The notes under the pieces were generated by a model. That model saw nothing but the letters and a program-made list of their open reading frames with translations. It searched no databases and was not told the origin of the DNA. From Firmicutes bacterium UBA2058 (GTDB taxonomy: Bacteria > Bacillota > Clostridia > Tissierellales > Sedimentibacteraceae): a stretch of DNA of 64,000 nt. Below, piece by piece: positions 60,163 to 64,000 of this stretch; the stretch's first letter is position 1; each line of letters starts with the position of its first letter. Both the position numbers and the translations under genes were made by a program. The stretch spans positions 1 to 64,000 of the forward strand of contig DDAM01000039.1 in assembly GCA_002332905.1 (NCBI GenBank). The letters are read 5' to 3'.

Positions 60163-60720
60163 ATGTATAAACAAGAATTAACTAACCGTGAAGAGCAAAT
60201 GAAAAAAGCGATTAGCTTTTTAAAAGAAGAATTAGGTACTATTAGAGCTGGAAAGGCAAATCCTAAACTTGTTGATAAGATACAAGTTAGCTATTATGGA
60301 AGTATGACTCCTTTAAACCAAATTGCCAATATTTCAGTTCCTGAACCAAGATGCTTAATTATACAACCATGGGATGCATCAAGTATAAAAGAAATAGAAA
60401 AAGCAATTTTAAATTCTGATTTAGGAATTAACCCATCAAATGATGGAAAAATTATTAGATTAATGATTCCTCAATTAACAGAAGAAAGAAGAAAAGATTT
60501 ACTTAAATTAGTTAAAAAAGAAGTAGAAAATTCTAAGGTAGCTTTGAGAAATGTTAGAAGAGATGCTATAGAAGCTATTAAAAAAATGGAAAAAAATGGC
60601 GAAATAACTAAGGATGACTTGAAAAAGGCAGAAGATGACGCTCAAAAGCTTACTGATAAATATACAAAACTTATAGATGATATATATAAAGATAAAGAAA
60701 AGGAAATATTAGAGGTTTAA
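60163..60720 (+). CDS. frr: Ribosome recycling factor
   Basis: RRF splits post-termination ribosomes with EF-G. The protein is 185 residues, normal length: MKKAISFLKEELGTIRAGKA, PRCLIIQPWDASSIKEIEKA, GKIIRLMIPQLTEERRKDL. AAGGAGG precedes the ATG. Tightly linked to pyrH. Confidence 0.97.
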   Translation: MYKQELTNREEQMKKAISFLKEELGTIRAGKANPKLVDKIQVSYYGSMTPLNQIANISVPEPRCLIIQPWDASSIKEIEKAILNSDLGINPSNDGKIIRLMIPQLTEERRKDLLKLVKKEVENSKVALRNVRRDAIEAIKKMEKNGEITKDDLKKAEDDAQKLTDKYTKLIDDIYKDKEKEILEV

Positions 60721-60721
60721 T

Positions 60722-60937
60722 ATGGATAGTTTAGCAGGCTATCCATTATGTGAAGCCTTAAGCTTACTTCAAGAAAAGTATCATAAAATTAATAATAATA
60801 TTATAACAAAAAATAATATTATTAGAATAGTTAAGATAACCGGTAATAATTCTAAATTTAATAAACTAAATAATCCATACGTGATTAAAGAGGAATTGAA
60901 TGGTGAGTATATTACCTTGTATGTAACATACTATTAA
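60722..60937 (+). CDS. Small hypothetical protein between frr and uppS
   Basis: 71 residues (MDSLAGYPLCEALSLLQEKY at the start), no recognized domain. It begins at an ATG one base after the frr stop (within TTTAATATGG), with the frr 3' end supplying AGAGG as an SD. A mixed hydrophobic-polar content with a two-strand-like C terminus (EYITLYVTYY). It could be a genuine co-translated small protein or chance; moderate confidence only. Confidence 0.5.
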   Translation: MDSLAGYPLCEALSLLQEKYHKINNNIITKNNIIRIVKITGNNSKFNKLNNPYVIKEELNGEYITLYVTYY

Positions 60938-61026
60938 TCAATTAAATAAATACTTAATTAGTTATTTAATTATTTAATCTAGTTTAATTTGATACAGGCT
61001 TAATAATACTAATCCCTCGTTAAAAT

Positions 61027-61085
61027 CCTTTAATGTCTCAAACATTAAATGTATAGGCGTAGCTATACTATGGAGACTTTGAGGT
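61027..61085 (+). repeat. Pre-gene palindromic element upstream of uppS
   Basis: GTCTC (61035-61039) pairs with GAGAC (61073-61077) around GTATAG-GCGTAG-CTATAC (61051-61068), with TTAAATG and ACTATGG words that match the right module before pyrH. CCT...AGG extends the outer stem and GAGGTTTTT follows, so it may also act as a weak terminator. uppS starts about 105 bases on. Confidence 0.65.
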
Positions 61086-61189
61086 TTTTAATAATAGAGA
61101 TAAGTATAAAATGTATTAAGTCTGTATTAATGCATTTTTGATGATATATATTTATATATTATTATTATATATAGAACTATGAGGGAAAT

Positions 61190-61915
61190 ATGAATTTAAG
61201 AGATCAGGTTTTAGAAGGAAAAATCCCTAATCATGTTGCTATCATTATGGATGGAAACAGAAGATGGGCAAAGAAAAAGAACCTACCTGTTGCTATGGGA
61301 CATAGGGAAGGTGTAAAGAGAATAATGGAAATAGTTGAGACAGCAGCAGATGTAGGAATAAACAATCTAACTGTATATGCATTTTCAACTGAAAATTGGG
61401 GTAGAGAAAAAACTGAAGTAGACTGTTTAATGAGTTTACTTATTGAATTTTTAAAAAAAGAGCTAAATAGAATTATAAAAAATAATATTAAATTGAATCT
61501 TATTGGTAGAATTGAAGATTTACCTAATAATGTTAGAGAAGAAGTAAAAAGTGCAATAGATGCAACAAAGGATAACAAAAGATTTAATTTGAATATAGCT
61601 TTGAGCTATGGTGGAAGAGATGAAATTGTTACTGCTGTAAAAAATATTGTAAAAGATGTAGAAAATAATGAAATTAATATAGATAATCTTAACGAGGAAA
61701 ACTTTAAAAATTATTTATTTACCAAAAACAGTATGGATCCAGATTTTCTTATTAGAACTAGTGGAGAGGTTAGAATAAGTAACTTTTTACTGTATCAGCT
61801 TGCATATACAGAATTTTATTTTACAGATGTATTATGGCCAGATTTTAAGGAAACAGAATTTTTTAAAGCAATTTTGGAGTATCAAAAGAGAAATAGAAGA
61901 TTTGGAAAACAATAG
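61190..61915 (+). CDS. uppS: Undecaprenyl diphosphate synthase
   Basis: UppS makes the C55 lipid carrier for peptidoglycan. The protein is 241 residues: NHVAIIMDGNRRWAKKK near residue 14 (the catalytic Asp), GHREGVKRI, YAFSTENWGRE, LNIALSYGGRDEIV and DPDFLIRTSGEVRISNFLLY. GAGGGAA precedes the ATG. Confidence 0.96.
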   Translation: MNLRDQVLEGKIPNHVAIIMDGNRRWAKKKNLPVAMGHREGVKRIMEIVETAADVGINNLTVYAFSTENWGREKTEVDCLMSLLIEFLKKELNRIIKNNIKLNLIGRIEDLPNNVREEVKSAIDATKDNKRFNLNIALSYGGRDEIVTAVKNIVKDVENNEINIDNLNEENFKNYLFTKNSMDPDFLIRTSGEVRISNFLLYQLAYTEFYFTDVLWPDFKETEFFKAILEYQKRNRRFGKQ

Positions 61916-61927
61916 GTGGTGTTTTTG

Positions 61928-62698
61928 ATGAAGGTTAGAATTATTACTGGTGTATTTTGGGGTTCAATAATTGCTATAGTGACTTACTTAGGTGGAGTTT
62001 TATTTGAATTAGTATATTTGGGTATAACCTGTATTGCAATATATGAGATTACAAAATTATTACAATCAAGAAAAAAACTTTCGTATGAAGCTATAGTGAA
62101 TTATATATTAGCAATAGCTATGTATTTTGCAGGATATTTTTTTGACACAACTTCTGTAGGATTTGTGTTACTAATATATGTATCAATTAATTTTATCTTA
62201 TTTGTTACAAATCAAAACATCACACTTGCAAGATTGTCACAGACATTATTTGTTGGATTATATGTTGTGTTATTTATGTATCATATGATTATGTTAAACA
62301 ATACTAAATTTGTATGGTTAGTTTACATAATTGCATTTGGAACAGATACCTTTGCTTATTTTGTTGGTGTATTTTTTGGAAAGCATAAATTATGCCCGCA
62401 TGTTAGTCCAAAAAAAACTGTTGAAGGTGCAATAGGCGGAATAGTAGGTTGTACCATTTTAACTGTTATATATTTTAAAGTTCTAGGAATAAATAATTTC
62501 TTATATACTATAATATTTAGTATATTTGTTTCAGCATTTTCTATGATTGGAGATTTATTAGCTTCAAAAATCAAGAGGGAACATGGAATTAAAGACTTCG
62601 GTAATTTCTTACCTGGTCATGGTGGAATATTAGATAGATTTGATAGTCTGTTGTTTGTTGCACCAGTTGTTTACTATTTTGTAAATTATTTTATTTAG
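61928..62698 (+). CDS. cdsA: Phosphatidate cytidylyltransferase
   Basis: CdsA makes CDP-diacylglycerol from phosphatidic acid and CTP. The protein is 256 residues with about seven membrane segments and the signature IGDLLASKIKREHGIKDFGN...LPGHGGILDRFDS near its C terminus. ATG at 61928 follows AGGTGG; the frame is open to GTG 61916. In most Firmicutes dxr comes next, but here rseP follows directly after a family II element. Confidence 0.95.
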   Translation: MKVRIITGVFWGSIIAIVTYLGGVLFELVYLGITCIAIYEITKLLQSRKKLSYEAIVNYILAIAMYFAGYFFDTTSVGFVLLIYVSINFILFVTNQNITLARLSQTLFVGLYVVLFMYHMIMLNNTKFVWLVYIIAFGTDTFAYFVGVFFGKHKLCPHVSPKKTVEGAIGGIVGCTILTVIYFKVLGINNFLYTIIFSIFVSAFSMIGDLLASKIKREHGIKDFGNFLPGHGGILDRFDSLLFVAPVVYYFVNYFI

Positions 62699-62700
62699 TA

Positions 62701-62799
62701 TGGAGAAGGGTAAAAGATTTTCTAAATAATAATGAGAATAAGTCCCGACTCCATGCACAAATTGTTTATTGACATTTTGTGTAAAAAATTGCATGGAGG
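62701..62799 (+). repeat. Family II pre-gene element upstream of rseP, SD in a stem
   Basis: GGAGAAGGGTAAAAGATTTT at the left, then AATAATGAGAATAAG, CCCGACTCCATGC, and GCATGGAGG at the right. CTCCATGC (62749-62756) pairs with GCATGGAG (62791-62798), enclosing an ACAAA/TTTGT stem, so the rseP SD GGAGG is paired. Confidence 0.85.
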
Positions 62800-62807
62800 T
62801 ATATATT

Positions 62808-64000
62808 TTGATAACTTTATTCGCATCGATTTTTGTATTTTCACTCGTTATACTTGTTCACGAATACGGACATTACAAAGCAGCTAAAAGTGTAGGCATA
62901 AAGGTTGATGAATTTGCTATAGGTATGGGGCCTTTAATATACAAAAAAGAAAAAAATGACACTATATATTCTATTAGAGCATTGCCCATAGGTGGTTTTG
63001 TAAAAATGGAAGGTGAAGAAGAGGATGTAAATTCAAACACCAGCTATAGTAGTAAAACTGTGTGGCAGAGATTTAAAGTAATTGCTGCCGGTCCAGTTAT
63101 GAATTTTGCACTAGCGATTGTAATTTACATTATTATATCTGCTGTTTATGGTGTTCCGGGAAGTACTATCGGTGTAATAGACCCTAACTCTGAACTATAT
63201 ATAGCAGGTGTAAGAGCTAATGATAAGGTTATCTCAGTAAATGATAATAAGGTTTATATCAGAGATGATGTAGTATCTGAAATAACTGTTGATGAGAAGC
63301 CATATAAAATAACTGTAAAAAGAGATAATGAGATTTTATCATTTAACGTAAATCAATATTATAGATATGTTATTGGTATATACCCGAATGATACTAACAA
63401 TATTACTACTTCAATTATAAAACCTAGTGATGATAAATTACCTGCATATAAGGCCGGTATACGTGAAGGTGATAAAGTAGTAAAAATAAATGATACAGAT
63501 ATTGTAAATTACAGTCAAATAAGCGAGGTTATAAATCAATTAAAAGGTGATACATTTGAGATGACTGTAGAGCGTAATGGACAATTGTTAACATTTAATC
63601 TTACACCTCAAAAAGAATTAGACATAGGGTTCAATACAAAGGTAGAAAAATCCATAGTAACAGCGGTTGTATCATCTATATATAAAACAGGATATTATAT
63701 AAAACTTATGTTTGAATTTATTGGTATGCTGTTTACTGGTAAAGTTGGTAGTGAAGCAGTTGGTGGACCTGTTATGGTTATCAGCATGATTGGAGAACAA
63801 GCAAAACTTGGTTTATACCCTTTATTAAACCTTTTAGCCTTTATTAGTGTTAACTTAGGATTTATGAATTTATTGCCTATACCAGCTTTAGATGGCAGTA
63901 AGTTAGTATTTTTAATTATAGAAAAGGTTAGAGGCAAAAAAATACCTATTGAAAAAGAAGGCTTCGTTCATTTTGTAGGGTTTGTACTTCTAATATCTTT
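62808..64000 (+). CDS. rseP: Site-2 protease RseP (partial, runs off the window)
   Basis: An intramembrane zinc metalloprotease that cleaves anti-sigma factors and signal-peptide remnants. At least 397 residues are visible: the HExxH motif as LVHEYGHYKAA near residue 18, GFVKMEGEEE, two PDZ-like regions (GVIDPNSELYIAGVRANDKV; KLPAYKAGIREGDKVVKIN), and the late NLLPIPALDGSKL motif. Start is TTG at 62808, eight bases after GGAGG. No stop occurs before base 64000. Confidence 0.94.
   Translation, partial: MITLFASIFVFSLVILVHEYGHYKAAKSVGIKVDEFAIGMGPLIYKKEKNDTIYSIRALPIGGFVKMEGEEEDVNSNTSYSSKTVWQRFKVIAAGPVMNFALAIVIYIIISAVYGVPGSTIGVIDPNSELYIAGVRANDKVISVNDNKVYIRDDVVSEITVDEKPYKITVKRDNEILSFNVNQYYRYVIGIYPNDTNNITTSIIKPSDDKLPAYKAGIREGDKVVKINDTDIVNYSQISEVINQLKGDTFEMTVERNGQLLTFNLTPQKELDIGFNTKVEKSIVTAVVSSIYKTGYYIKLMFEFIGMLFTGKVGSEAVGGPVMVISMIGEQAKLGLYPLLNLLAFISVNLGFMNLLPIPALDGSKLVFLIIEKVRGKKIPIEKEGFVHFVGFVLLIS

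Overview
The window looks like a chromosomal segment of a low-G+C, Gram-positive, probably endospore-forming anaerobe of the Clostridia/Tissierellia type. The evidence is the A+T-rich sequence with AGA-rich coding, strong GGAGG ribosome binding sites, a sporulation protein (ylbJ), a lysine riboswitch, meso-diaminopimelate dehydrogenase, acetate kinase, and the conserved Firmicutes order yceD-rpmF-plsX-acpP-rnc-smc-ftsY / ylxM-ffh-rpsP-khpA-rimM-trmD / rplS-rbgA-rnhB-yraN-comM-dprA-topA / rpsB-tsf-pyrH-frr-uppS-cdsA-rseP. No species can be named from sequence alone. No rRNA, tRNA, CRISPR array, transposase or phage gene was seen.

Layout. 1-1.6 kb: an apt-like phosphoribosyltransferase and, on the minus strand, ylbJ. 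1.75-6.2 kb: a lysine-riboswitch-controlled dapA-dapB-ddh-lysA operon (single-step dehydrogenase route to meso-DAP, then lysine). 6.3-10.5 kb, minus strand: tmcAL, a GNAT acetyltransferase and a two-gene ABC exporter. 10.7-12.7 kb: cobU-cobS-cobC for cobalamin nucleotide-loop assembly. 12.8-23 kb: ackA and the core yceD-to-ftsY run. 23.1-25.4 kb: a higher-G+C MerR-ABC transporter cassette that looks transferred. 25.6-37.6 kb: an accessory stretch of small single genes (five GNATs plus one GNAT-like fusion, two Nudix hydrolases, a hypoxanthine-type DNA glycosylase, an SPL-type radical SAM protein, a small alarmone synthetase, a Trp-type editing deacylase, a methyltransferase and others) separating ftsY from ylxM. 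37.6-42.9 kb: ylxM-ffh-rpsP-khpA, an SLH/BsuPI surface protein, rimM-trmD. 42.9-47.5 kb: a second accessory stretch (membrane MutS-like ATPase, methyltransferase, flavodoxin-fold protein, HxlR remnant, VanZ). 47.6-64 kb: rplS, a penicillin-binding-like serine hydrolase, then core translation, competence, topology and envelope genes, ending inside rseP.

The most unusual content is intergenic. At least fifteen unrelated genes carry a small palindromic module wedged directly in front of their Shine-Dalgarno sequence. A typical module has a left hairpin of the type AGYGTGAA...TTCACRCT, sometimes a middle GAARAATC...GATTYTTC hairpin, and a right hairpin (GCCAC...GTGGC, ACGCCGT...ACGGCGT or TTTCGAC-GTA-GTCGAAA), and ends in ATAATGGAGG plus the start codon. 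A second family (ylbJ, a GNAT, topA, rseP) shares AAGGTTGAAAGAAAT and CCGAGTCCATGC, and its right half can pair with the SD or the start region. Both families look like undescribed, interspersed, RBS-carrying RNA elements that put a folded leader in front of internal operon genes. They may be mobile (one copy is flanked by a 9-nt direct repeat) and/or regulatory.

Other signals are SD-sequestering leaders (rplS), very short promoter-hairpin leaders (rimM, rbgA), two A+T-rich tandem repeats, and departures from the usual gene order (no pta before ackA, no codY between topA and rpsB, no dxr between cdsA and rseP).
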